From positions 1,178,001-1,242,000 of the forward strand of contig NZ_CP051884.1 of assembly GCF_012931845.1 (NCBI RefSeq): DNA of 64,000 bases. The letters are read 5' to 3'. Under the pieces are notes generated by a model. That model was not told the DNA's origin and did no database searches. It worked only from the letters and a program-made list of their open reading frames with translations. Numbering within the stretch: position 1 is the first letter of the stretch; each line of letters begins with the position of its first letter. The stretch is from Cellulomonas taurus. Its GTDB lineage: Bacteria; Actinomycetota; Actinomycetes; Actinomycetales; Cellulomonadaceae. A program made the translations under genes and the position numbers. Shown here piece by piece: positions 36,001-43,250 of the stretch.

Positions 36001-36096
36001 GCACGTCGGCGCCCGACGTCGGCACGTCGCACCCGACGCGGCACGTCACGCCCGAGGTCGGCACTTCGCGCCCGAGGTCGGCACTTCGCCGCAGCG
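36001..36096. repeat. ~20-bp tandem repeat array (about 4.5 copies)
   Basis: Units start at 36001, 36022, 36041, 36061 and 36081 and read GCAC(G/T)TCGCGCCCGAGGTCG with variation in length (19-21 bp). The core ACTTCGCGCCCGAG differs by one base from the core ACTGCGCGCCCGAG of the 23-bp array at 5545-5728. No coding potential is supported. Confidence 0.8.
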
Positions 36097-36099
36097 CCT

Positions 36100-36390
36100 C
36101 TGGCCTGCACTGCCGATCTGGTCGCGGCGGTGGCGTGAACTGCCGATTTGGCGGCTGCGGGTGCCCAGCACCTGCCGAGCCGGCGACTGCGCTGGCGTGA
36201 ACTGCCGAGCTGGCGACTGCGCTGGCGCGGACTGCCGACGTGGCGGCTGCGGGTGGCGTGAACTGCCGACCTCGCGGCAGCGAGGCCTCGGACTGCCGAC
36301 CTGGTGGGTCCAGGCGGTCCGGCGCCGCCCACGTGGCGGCTGCGGGGTCGCCCGGGTCCAGCGAGCAGGGTCGGCGACTGCCGCGCGGGC
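36100..36390. repeat. ~30-bp degenerate tandem repeat array (about 9 copies)
   Basis: Copies with a period of 30-31 bp start near 36100, 36131, 36162, 36193, 36223, 36254 and 36284, then decay toward 36390. The best unit is TGGCGTGAACTGCCGAGCTG followed by GCGACTGCGC. Together with the 20-bp array and a terminator it occupies the 486 bp between bldC and the TetR gene. No gene is supported in this stretch. Confidence 0.75.
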
Positions 36391-36393
36391 GGC

Positions 36394-36957
36394 TCAGAGC
36401 GGGTCGAGCAGGGTCGACAGCACCGCGCGCCGCACCTCGACGATCGGCCGCTCGGGCTGGAAGGCCAACCACTCCAACCCGGCGACCAGCGTCGCGCCGA
36501 ACAGGGTGGCGGCGGTGAGCGACGGGTCACGCTGCGGCCAGCTCTCCGCCACGACTTCGGCGAACACGGCGAACGATTGGTCCCGCACCTGCCGGATCGA
36601 CTCCTCCCACTCGCGCCCGGTGCGGAAGACCTCAGCGGTCATCAGCTTGGCGAAGTCCGGGTGGGTGTGGATCTGCTCCAACAGCTCGTGCACCAGCGCG
36701 CCGATCGCCCGGCGACCGGACAGTCCGTTCCGGGCCTCCCGCAGCGAGGCGGTCAACCGGGTCACGCCGTCGTCGATCAGGGTCTCGAACAGCGCGGTCT
36801 TGGACCCGAAGTTGTAGAACACCGACCCCTTGGCGACCCCCGCGGCGGCGGCGATGTCGTCCACCGACGTGGCGGTGAACCCCCGGTCGGCGATCAGCGC
36901 GATCGCCGCGCGCTGGATCGCCTCCCGGGTGGTCAGGGTGGCAGCGGTGTCACTCAT
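36394..36957 (-). CDS. TetR-family transcriptional regulator
   Basis: A 187-aa TetR-type repressor. The N-terminal helix-turn-helix (IQRAAIALIADRGFTATSVDDIAAAAGVAKGSVFYNFGSK, ~15-54) is clear, and the C-terminal ligand domain is all helical. It is the last gene of a minus-strand set after the YhgE/Pip membrane protein (13-bp gap) and an ABC ATPase. A perfect palindrome lies upstream of the first gene of the set, so this protein probably represses its own operon. The effector is unknown; in such sets it is often a drug or membrane-active molecule. Confidence 0.9.
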   Translation of the reverse strand: MSDTAATLTTREAIQRAAIALIADRGFTATSVDDIAAAAGVAKGSVFYNFGSKTALFETLIDDGVTRLTASLREARNGLSGRRAIGALVHELLEQIHTHPDFAKLMTAEVFRTGREWEESIRQVRDQSFAVFAEVVAESWPQRDPSLTAATLFGATLVAGLEWLAFQPERPIVEVRRAVLSTLLDPL

Positions 36958-36970
36958 GCTGCTCAGGGTC

Positions 36971-39373
36971 TCAGATCGTCAGGGCCGGGTGCAGGCGGCT
37001 GAGCGTCCAGGTGCGCATCCGCCCGGCCCGCCAGGCGGTGACCGCCAACGATCCGACCGTGAAGGCGATCAGCACCACGACGGACCACCACAGCCGACCC
37101 TCGGTGCCGCCGGTGAGCAGCTCCCGCAGACCGGTGATCGCATAGGTCATCGGCAGGTAGGGGTGCATCGCCCGGAAGATCTCCGGCGTGGTCTCCACCG
37201 GGTAGGTGCCCGAGGCCGAGGTCAGCTGGATCATCAGCAGCGCGATGATCGCCACCTTGCCCGCAGCCGAGCCGAGCACCGCGGTCAGCATCTGCTGCAC
37301 CGCCAGGAACGCCGCGGCGACCAGCACCGTGAATGCGAACGTCCCGATCGCCGTCGACCAACTCAGCCCCAGACCCAGGTGCACCACCGCGAGCAGCACC
37401 GCCACCTGTGCCACACCGATCAGCAGCGCCGGGGCGTAGCCGGACAGGGCGATCCGCCACCCGGCGACCGGGGTCGCCAGCGCGCGGTTCGGCAGCGGCC
37501 GCAGCAGCAGCCAGGTGATCAGGCCACCGACGAACAGCGCCAGCGGGATGAAGAACGGTGCGAAGCCCTCGCCCATGGTGGCCGAGCTGGCCACGTCCCG
37601 GTCGTCGGCGCGGACCGGGGTGGCGATGGTGTCGGCCCGCTGGGTGCGGGTCGCCTCGTCGTCGTTCGGCAGCTGGGCGGCGCCGTCGCTGAGCTTGTCG
37701 GCGAGCTGCTGGGAGCCGTCGATCATCTGGTCCGAGCCGTCGGCGAGCTGCGCCGAACCGTCGGCCAGGGTGCTGGTGCCGTCCGCGAGGGTGGCCGCGC
37801 CGCTGGCGAGCTCCTGGGCACCGGAGTCCAGGGTGCCGACCTTGGAGTCCAGGGTGCCCATCGACGAGTTCAGGGTGCCCGCCGAGGAGTTCAGCGTGTC
37901 GACGCTCGAATCGAGGGTGCCGACCTTCGCGTTGAGGGTGCCGGTCGAGGAGCTGAGCAGGTCGATCTTGCCGTCCAGGGTGGCTGCGCCCTCGGCCACG
38001 GTGGCGGCCGCCGACGCCGCTGTGCCGGTGCCGTCGGCGAGCTGCTGGGCGCCGGTGGACAGCTGGGACGCACCGGAGGACAGGGTGCCCAGTCCGGTGG
38101 ACAGCTGGGCCGACCCGTCCCGGACCTGGTGCGCACCGTCGACCAGGGTGGCGAGGGCGCTCGGGTCCAGCGTGGCGCTGGTCAGCGGCTCGGTCGTCTG
38201 CTGCACGTCGGCCACGGCGGTCCGCAGGGCGTCGGCGGTCGCGGTGTCGCCACCGGCCTCGGTGCGGTCGGCCAGAGCGAGCAACTGGCTGCCCAGGTCG
38301 GACAGCCCGGTGCTGACATCCGGGAGGGCCGCGGCCACCGGGCCGAGCGTGGCGGCGAGCTGATCGACGCCGTCGCTGAGCTGCTGGGCTCCGCCCGCCA
38401 GTGTGGCGGCGGAGGAGGCAGCCGTTCCGGCGCCGTCGCTCAGCTCCACCGACTTCTGCGCCAGGGTCGTCGCGCCGGAGGCGGCGGTGCCGATTCCGGT
38501 GGACAGCTGGGCGGCGCCGTCGCTGAGCCGCTGGGACCCGTCGGCGAGCTGCATCGTGCCGTCGGCGAGCTGCGCCGTGCCGTCGGCCAACTGTCCGGTC
38601 CCGTCGGCGAGCTGCTGGGTGCCGTTCGCCAGGCGCCCGGTGCCGTCCGCGAGCTTGCCGGTCCCGTCGGCGAGCTGCCCGGTCCCGTTCGCCAGCGTGG
38701 TCGCACCGGTGGACAACTTCTTCGCGCCTTCGGCGGCGCTGCTGGCACCGTCCGCGACCTGGTGGGCGCCGCTGGACAGGTCGCCGGCGGCGGCGTTCAG
38801 GGTGAGCGCGCCGTCGGACGCCTGGGCGAAGCCGTCCCGCGCCGATCCGAGTCCGACCAGCACCTGGTCCACCGCCTGCTCCCCGATGGTGGAGGAGACC
38901 GCGGCGCGGATCTGGGTCATCGCGCTGCGGCCCAGGGTGGAGGCCAGGTAGGAGTTCGCGTCGTTGTAGGTGACCTGCAGCTGCGCCGGGACCGGGTCGT
39001 CGCCGGAGGCGGAGGCGATGTCGGTGCTGAACTCCGCCGGGATGGTCACCGCGAAGTAGTAGGTGCCGTCCTTGACCCCGGCGGCGGCGTCGGTCGCGTC
39101 GGTCTGCCGCCAGTCCAGAGCGTCGGAGTCGACCAGCTCGTCGACCACGTCGTCCCCTGCGGTCAGCCGCTCGCCGTCGTCGGTGGTGGCACCGGTGTCC
39201 GCGTTCACCAGAGCCACCGGCAGGCGGTCCAGGTTGCCGGTCGGGTCCCAGTAGGCCCACAGGTAGAGCGCCCCGTACAGCAGCGGGATGCAGATCATCG
39301 CCACGATGGCGAGCTTGGGCAGCACTCCGCGGCGGAACCGCCGCAGCTCGGTGCCGGTCAGGAAGGAGAACAT
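36971..39373 (-). CDS. YhgE/Pip-family membrane protein with long heptad repeats
   Basis: An 800-aa protein. One helix near residues 20-40 (LAIVAMICIPLLYGALYLWAYWDP, the YhgE/Pip signature) precedes a large external domain, and about five helices close the protein (from IPLALFVGGLITWLLL, ABC-2 type). The external domain, about residues 190-540, is full of seven-residue repeats such as LADGTGQ, LADGTAQ, LSTGAQQ and LDSSVDT, which form long helical stalks. Family members act in export of proteins or small molecules, as phage receptors and in type VII-like secretion contexts. The neighbouring ABC ATPase and TetR gene support a regulated exporter. ATG at 39373; typical family length 700-900 aa. 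Confidence 0.88.
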   Translation of the reverse strand: MFSFLTGTELRRFRRGVLPKLAIVAMICIPLLYGALYLWAYWDPTGNLDRLPVALVNADTGATTDDGERLTAGDDVVDELVDSDALDWRQTDATDAAAGVKDGTYYFAVTIPAEFSTDIASASGDDPVPAQLQVTYNDANSYLASTLGRSAMTQIRAAVSSTIGEQAVDQVLVGLGSARDGFAQASDGALTLNAAAGDLSSGAHQVADGASSAAEGAKKLSTGATTLANGTGQLADGTGKLADGTGRLANGTQQLADGTGQLADGTAQLADGTMQLADGSQRLSDGAAQLSTGIGTAASGATTLAQKSVELSDGAGTAASSAATLAGGAQQLSDGVDQLAATLGPVAAALPDVSTGLSDLGSQLLALADRTEAGGDTATADALRTAVADVQQTTEPLTSATLDPSALATLVDGAHQVRDGSAQLSTGLGTLSSGASQLSTGAQQLADGTGTAASAAATVAEGAATLDGKIDLLSSSTGTLNAKVGTLDSSVDTLNSSAGTLNSSMGTLDSKVGTLDSGAQELASGAATLADGTSTLADGSAQLADGSDQMIDGSQQLADKLSDGAAQLPNDDEATRTQRADTIATPVRADDRDVASSATMGEGFAPFFIPLALFVGGLITWLLLRPLPNRALATPVAGWRIALSGYAPALLIGVAQVAVLLAVVHLGLGLSWSTAIGTFAFTVLVAAAFLAVQQMLTAVLGSAAGKVAIIALLMIQLTSASGTYPVETTPEIFRAMHPYLPMTYAITGLRELLTGGTEGRLWWSVVVLIAFTVGSLAVTAWRAGRMRTWTLSRLHPALTI

Positions 39374-39393
39374 CGCGAAGACTCCGGGGAGGT

Positions 39394-40431
39394 TCAGGCG
39401 GGAAGGGCGTGCGGGCCGGTGGCGAGGGTGACCAGGTGCGGCGGGGTGTGCCAGGGCACCCGGGCCGCCTCGTCCAGGGAGGCGACGCTCGCGATCACGG
39501 TCAGTCCGGTGGCGGCCAGCGCCTCCAGCCGGGCCCACACGGTGCGGCGGCGTTCGGTGTCGTGCACCTGGTCGACGTCGTCGACCACCAGCAGCTCGGG
39601 GTCCTGGGCCATCGCCAGGGCGATCCGCAGCAGCATCCGGTCCACCTCGTCCAGGTCCCAGACCACCGAGGTCACCCGGGGCAGCGGGCGGTCGCCGAAC
39701 ACCGGCTCGGCCAGCTCGGTGAACCGCTGCTGCGACACCCGGCCGATGTGCCGGTACCACGGCGCCAGCCACCGCAGCCGCTCGCGGGTCAGGTCGCCGA
39801 CGGTCACCGACTCGTCCAGGTCGTCGATGCCGTCGAACCCGGCGATGGCGGACCGGCGCTGCACGGCGTTGCGGCGGCGGGGGAGCGGCTCACCGAGGAC
39901 GGTCAGGTCGGCGCCCTTGTCCGGGGTCATCCGGCCGGCGAGGGTGAGCAGCAGGCTGGAGCGTCCAGCGCCCTGCGGTCCCTGCACCAGGGTGAGGTCG
40001 CCGGTGGTCAGCTCCAGGTCGACCGGTCCGTACACCGGGCCGCGGCTGCCGTGCAGCGCGAGGTTCCGGGCGACGACGGCCGGTGCGGGGCTGGTCTCGA
40101 CCTGCGCCCGGTCGCTCTCGGAGGGCTGGGCGTCGGCCGTTGCGGAGGCGTCGTGCGGCCCGGTCTCCGACTCACTGCCCGGAACGCCGTCCACCACGGC
40201 ATCGGTCACCGCGGCGTCGGGGTCATCGGTCAGCACGGTGTCCGGATCATGGGCCGGGTCGGCGACGGGCGCGCCGGGCGCGGGGACGTCGCGGTCGATG
40301 GTCGCGAGATGGCGCGGCGTTTCGGTGTCGCGGGGCTGGCGCTCGGCCGGAGCCCACGCCCCCTCGATCTCGTCCCGCGCGGCCATACCCGGTTCCTGCT
40401 CGCTGTCGGTCACCACTGCCTCACTCGTCAT
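39394..40431 (-). CDS. ABC transporter ATPase with long acidic N-terminal extension
   Basis: A 345-aa protein. The first ~115 residues are an unusual acidic, Asp/Glu/Pro/Ala-rich, probably disordered extension (many DxxD and SEQEP-like stretches). An ABC domain follows with Walker A QGPQGAGRSSLL, which lacks the usual Lys (GxxGxGRS), and Walker B LLVVDDVDQVHD, where the catalytic Glu is replaced by Asp; the signature region (VWDLDEVDRMLLRIALAMA) is also atypical. ATP hydrolysis may thus be weak or regulatory. It is first in the set with YhgE/Pip (20-bp gap) and TetR. The ATG at 40431 is preferred over an upstream TTG; a palindromic operator lies 18 bp upstream. Confidence 0.8.
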   Translation of the reverse strand: MTSEAVVTDSEQEPGMAARDEIEGAWAPAERQPRDTETPRHLATIDRDVPAPGAPVADPAHDPDTVLTDDPDAAVTDAVVDGVPGSESETGPHDASATADAQPSESDRAQVETSPAPAVVARNLALHGSRGPVYGPVDLELTTGDLTLVQGPQGAGRSSLLLTLAGRMTPDKGADLTVLGEPLPRRRNAVQRRSAIAGFDGIDDLDESVTVGDLTRERLRWLAPWYRHIGRVSQQRFTELAEPVFGDRPLPRVTSVVWDLDEVDRMLLRIALAMAQDPELLVVDDVDQVHDTERRRTVWARLEALAATGLTVIASVASLDEAARVPWHTPPHLVTLATGPHALPA

Positions 40432-40449
40432 CGCCGGCCCGGTCGTCAA

Positions 40450-40463
40450 ACTGACCGGTCAGT
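40450..40463. promoter_or_regulatory. Palindromic TetR-type operator
   Basis: ACTGACCGGTCAGT is a perfect 14-bp palindrome 18 bp upstream of the ABC ATPase start. Its size and symmetry are typical for TetR-family operators. The TetR gene at the end of the same operon is the natural candidate to bind it. Confidence 0.75.
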
Positions 40464-40556
40464 ACAAACGCTACGCCGGGGTGCGCGATCTGTCGCCTGC
40501 GTCCCCGGTGATCTGCACCACCCGCACCGCCCGCGCGGACATGAAACAATCCCCGC

Positions 40557-41045
40557 ATGGCGATGAGAGAGATCCGTGTGGTCGGCGACCCGGTGCTGCG
40601 CACCCCGTGCGAGCCGGTGACCACGATCGACGACCGGGTCCGCGGTCTGGTCGAGGACCTGTTGGAGACGGTGGACACCGACGGGCGGGCCGGGCTGGCC
40701 GCGAACCAGATCGGCGTCGGCCTGCGCGCGTTCTCCTGGAACATCGACGACGAGCTCGGCTACGTGCTCAACCCGACCATCGTCGAGCTGAGCGAGGACG
40801 AGTACCAGGACGGTGACGAGGGCTGTCTGTCCGTGCCGGAGCTGTGGTTCCCGACCAAGCGCGCCTGGTACGCCCGGGTGGAGGGCACCGACCTGGACGG
40901 CAAGAAGGTCGTCGTCGAGGGCGTCGAGCTGATGGCCCGGTGCCTGCAGCACGAGGTGGACCACCTGGACGGTCATCTCTACATCGACCGCCTGGAGCGC
41001 TCGGTCCGCAAGAAGGCGATGCGGGCGATCCGGGAACAGTTCTGA
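40557..41045 (+). CDS. def: Peptide deformylase
   Basis: A 162-aa metalloenzyme that removes the formyl group from new N-terminal methionines. The three family motifs are present: GLAANQIGV (~44-52), EGCLSVPE with the metal-binding Cys (~88), and QHEVDHLDG with the two His ligands and catalytic Glu (~130). A -10-like AACAAT lies 6 nt before the ATG with no ribosome site, so it may be leaderless. A strong terminator follows. Confidence 0.96.
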   Translation: MAMREIRVVGDPVLRTPCEPVTTIDDRVRGLVEDLLETVDTDGRAGLAANQIGVGLRAFSWNIDDELGYVLNPTIVELSEDEYQDGDEGCLSVPELWFPTKRAWYARVEGTDLDGKKVVVEGVELMARCLQHEVDHLDGHLYIDRLERSVRKKAMRAIREQF

Positions 41046-41051
41046 GCTCCG

Positions 41052-41089
41052 GCCGCACATCGGGTGGTGCTGATCACCCGATGTGCGGC
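41052..41089. terminator. Terminator after peptide deformylase
   Basis: GCCGCACATCGGGTG (41052-41066) and CACCCGATGTGCGGC (41075-41089) form a perfect 15-bp stem with an 8-nt loop, 6 bp after the stop. Confidence 0.82.
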
Positions 41090-41183
41090 ATGATCTGAGC
41101 AGCACGCCGCGAGACCGTGTGTCACTCGAAGCGGTTGAGGTCGTAGGGGAAGACGAACCTCGAAACCGTCTGGGAGGGATGAC

Positions 41184-41681
41184 ATGGCTGGAGCAATCGC
41201 CCGCGGTGTCCTTTTCGTGCACTCCGCGCCCCGCGCGCTCTGCCCTCACCTGGAGTGGGCGGCAGGCAATGTGCTCGGCGTTCGCGTGTCCCTGGAGTGG
41301 ACCGATCAGCCCGCCGCGCCCGGGATGTTCCGCGCCGAGCTGTCCTGGCAGGGCCCGCAGGGCACCGGTGCGCGTCTGGCGTCCGCCCTGCGTGGCTGGA
41401 CCCACCTGCGCTACGAGGTGACCGAGGATGCCAGCCACGGCAGCGACGGCGCCCGGTGGAGCCACACCCCGGAACTCGGCATCTTCCACGCCCAGACCGA
41501 CGTGCACGGCGACGTCGTCGTGCCGGAGAACCGGATCCGCGCCGCCCTGGAGGCCGGGGACGCGCAGGCAGTGCGTGCCGAGCTGGACCTGGCCCTCGGT
41601 CAGGCCTGGGACGACGAGCTGGAGCCGTTCCGCTACGCCGGGGACGGCGCTCCGGTGCGCTGGCTGCACCGCGTCGGCTGA
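41184..41681 (+). CDS. DUF3145 family protein
   Basis: A 165-aa protein of a conserved actinobacterial family. The start (RGVLFVHSAPRALCPHLEWAAG) and WTHLRYEVTEDAS, RWSHTPELGIFHAQTD and NRIRAALE motifs are those of DUF3145. It is soluble, with no membrane or signal sequence, and its function is unknown. A strong ribosome site (GGGAGGG) lies 5-6 nt before the ATG, in contrast to many neighbours that appear leaderless. It is monocistronic. Confidence 0.9.
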   Translation: MAGAIARGVLFVHSAPRALCPHLEWAAGNVLGVRVSLEWTDQPAAPGMFRAELSWQGPQGTGARLASALRGWTHLRYEVTEDASHGSDGARWSHTPELGIFHAQTDVHGDVVVPENRIRAALEAGDAQAVRAELDLALGQAWDDELEPFRYAGDGAPVRWLHRVG

Positions 41682-41739
41682 CGGCTCGCGGTCCGTGCGG
41701 CGGTCAGCCGCTAGGGGCCTGGCGATCCCGGCGGTCGAG

Positions 41740-41778
41740 GGATTCCCTGGCATCCCACCGGGCGTTCCCAGGAAATCC
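41740..41778. repeat. Imperfect inverted repeat upstream of the flavin module
   Basis: GGATTCCCTGG (41740-41750) and CCAGGAAATCC (41768-41778) pair at 10 of 11 positions with a 17-nt loop, 124 bp before the FMN-binding lipoprotein start. It could be a terminator of the DUF3145 gene or a regulator site. Confidence 0.35.
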
Positions 41779-41902
41779 GCAGGTATTCGGCCTAGCGTCC
41801 TGACTCTTGGATCTGATCGGATTCAATCAGCCAGCGGTCGCTGGTGACCCGCGGGTCGCCGTGGCCACCGGTCGTCACCGACCACGCCAGGAGGACCCGA
41901 CC

Positions 41903-42385
41903 ATGAACCGTACGACCCGACGCCGTGGATTCATCGCCCTGTCCGGACTCTCGGTCGCCGTGACCCTGGCCGCCTGCGGCAGCAACGCCGACGCGGCGGA
42001 CAGCGGCACCACCAGCAACGACGCCAGCGCCGGCAGCCAGTCCTCCGCGGACTCCGGCAGCAGCGCCGACAGCGGCTCGTCCAGCGGCGAGTACCAGGAC
42101 GGCACCTACAGCGCGGAGGGGTCCTACTCCTCGCCGGGCGGCCAGGAGTCGATCGGCGTCGAGCTGACCGTCGCCGACGGCACGGTCACCGACGTCACCG
42201 TCACCCCGGAGGCGACCAGCGGCAACGCGGAGAAGTTCCAGAAGGAGTTCGCCTCCGGCATCGCCGACGAGGTGGTCGGCAAGGAGCTGGCCGGGCTGAG
42301 CGTGGACAAGGTGTCCGGGTCCTCGCTGACCGGTGACGGTTTCAACGCCGCCCTCGACGCGATCCGCAGCGATGCCTCGGCCTAG
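41903..42385 (+). CDS. FMN-binding lipoprotein
   Basis: A 160-aa exported lipoprotein. The signal peptide is twin-Arg-like (RTTRRRGFIALSGLSVAVTLAAC), with lipobox LAAC. A Ser/Asp-rich linker (residues ~28-60) is followed by an FMN-bind domain (DGTYSAEGSY, GVELTVADGTVTDVTVTP). The likely flavinylation site is SGSSLTGDGF near the C-terminus, where ApbE enzymes link FMN to a Thr through a phosphoester bond. The ApbE gene overlaps by 14 bp and an NQR2-type reductase follows, so it is the external electron acceptor of that module. ATG has a GGAGG site. Confidence 0.9.
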   Translation: MNRTTRRRGFIALSGLSVAVTLAACGSNADAADSGTTSNDASAGSQSSADSGSSADSGSSSGEYQDGTYSAEGSYSSPGGQESIGVELTVADGTVTDVTVTPEATSGNAEKFQKEFASGIADEVVGKELAGLSVDKVSGSSLTGDGFNAALDAIRSDASA

Positions 42386-43250
42386 CAGCCGGTTCCAGGC
42401 GATCGGCACCCGCTGGCAGCTGGACACCGATCGCCCGCTCGACGCAGCCGACCTCGGCGCCGTGCACGACCGGATCGCCCGCTTCGACGCCGACTGGTCG
42501 CGGTTCCGGGACGACTCCTGGGTCAGCCGGGTCGCGGCATCCGGGATGGGGGAGTACGACCTGCCGGCCGACGCCGGACCGCTGCTCGCCGCCTACGACG
42601 TCGCCGCCCGATGCACGGACGGGGCGGTGTCACCGTTGGTCGGCCGCGCACTCGAGGATCTGGGCTACGACGCCGGCTACCGGCTGCGCCCGCACCGGGA
42701 CCAGACCGGTGACCTGCTGGTCCGCCCGGCGCCGCCGTGGTCCGCGATCCGGCGTACCGACGACCGGATCACCCTCCCGGCGGACACCCTGATCGACGTC
42801 GGTGCGGCCGGGAAGGGCTACCTGGTCGATCTGGTCGTCGAACTGCTCCGCGGTCGGGAGTTCGACCCGGTGACGGTGGACGCCGGGGGCGACATCCGGG
42901 TGCTGGGTGGTCCGCTCGCGGTCGCCCTGGAGGACCCGGACGACCCGACCCGGGCACTCGGCCTGCTGCGGGTCACCGACGGGGCGATCGCCGGTTCCGC
43001 GCCGAACCGTCGCGCCTGGGGCCCCGGGCTGCACCACGTGGTGGACGCCCGCACCGGCCGGCCCACCACCGGCGTGCGGGCCACCTGGGCGATCGGACCG
43101 GACGCCCTCACCGCCGACATCGCCGCCACCGCGCTGTTCTTCGCCGAGCCGGATCTGGTCGCAGCGCGGTTCGGCGTCCGTTACGTGGTGCTCGACGCCG
43201 ACCGCCGTCTGCGCTGGTCGTTGGATCTGGACGGGGAGGTGTTCGCATGA
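42372..43250 (+). CDS. apbE: FAD:protein FMN transferase (ApbE)
   Basis: A 292-aa ApbE-family enzyme that transfers FMN from FAD to a Thr of extracytoplasmic flavoproteins, using Mg2+. Motifs include FQAIGTRWQL, VSRVAASG, DVGAAGKGYLVD, TVDAGGDIRVLGG and HHVVDARTGRP with the ADxxATAL-like TADIAATALFFAEPD. No signal peptide is obvious at the chosen ATG (42372), which overlaps the lipoprotein gene by 14 bp. The overlap and the target domain next door make the lipoprotein its natural substrate. Confidence 0.92.
   Translation: MPRPSSRFQAIGTRWQLDTDRPLDAADLGAVHDRIARFDADWSRFRDDSWVSRVAASGMGEYDLPADAGPLLAAYDVAARCTDGAVSPLVGRALEDLGYDAGYRLRPHRDQTGDLLVRPAPPWSAIRRTDDRITLPADTLIDVGAAGKGYLVDLVVELLRGREFDPVTVDAGGDIRVLGGPLAVALEDPDDPTRALGLLRVTDGAIAGSAPNRRAWGPGLHHVVDARTGRPTTGVRATWAIGPDALTADIAATALFFAEPDLVAARFGVRYVVLDADRRLRWSLDLDGEVFA

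Noticed and set aside
36001..36390. CRISPR array or minus-strand gene after bldC
   Set aside because: Contiguous degenerate repeats with no unique spacers; the minus-strand frame through it is only a translation of the repeats (Ala/Arg/Ser-rich).
36830..40816. 1328-codon plus-strand frame antisense to the YhgE/Pip and ABC genes
   Set aside because: Low-complexity Gly/Val/Arg sequence caused by high GC; the minus strand encodes recognised families.
41765..41798. DtxR/IdeR-type iron box before the flavin module
   Set aside because: TTCGGCCTAGCGT resembles only part of the iron-box consensus and lacks the second half.
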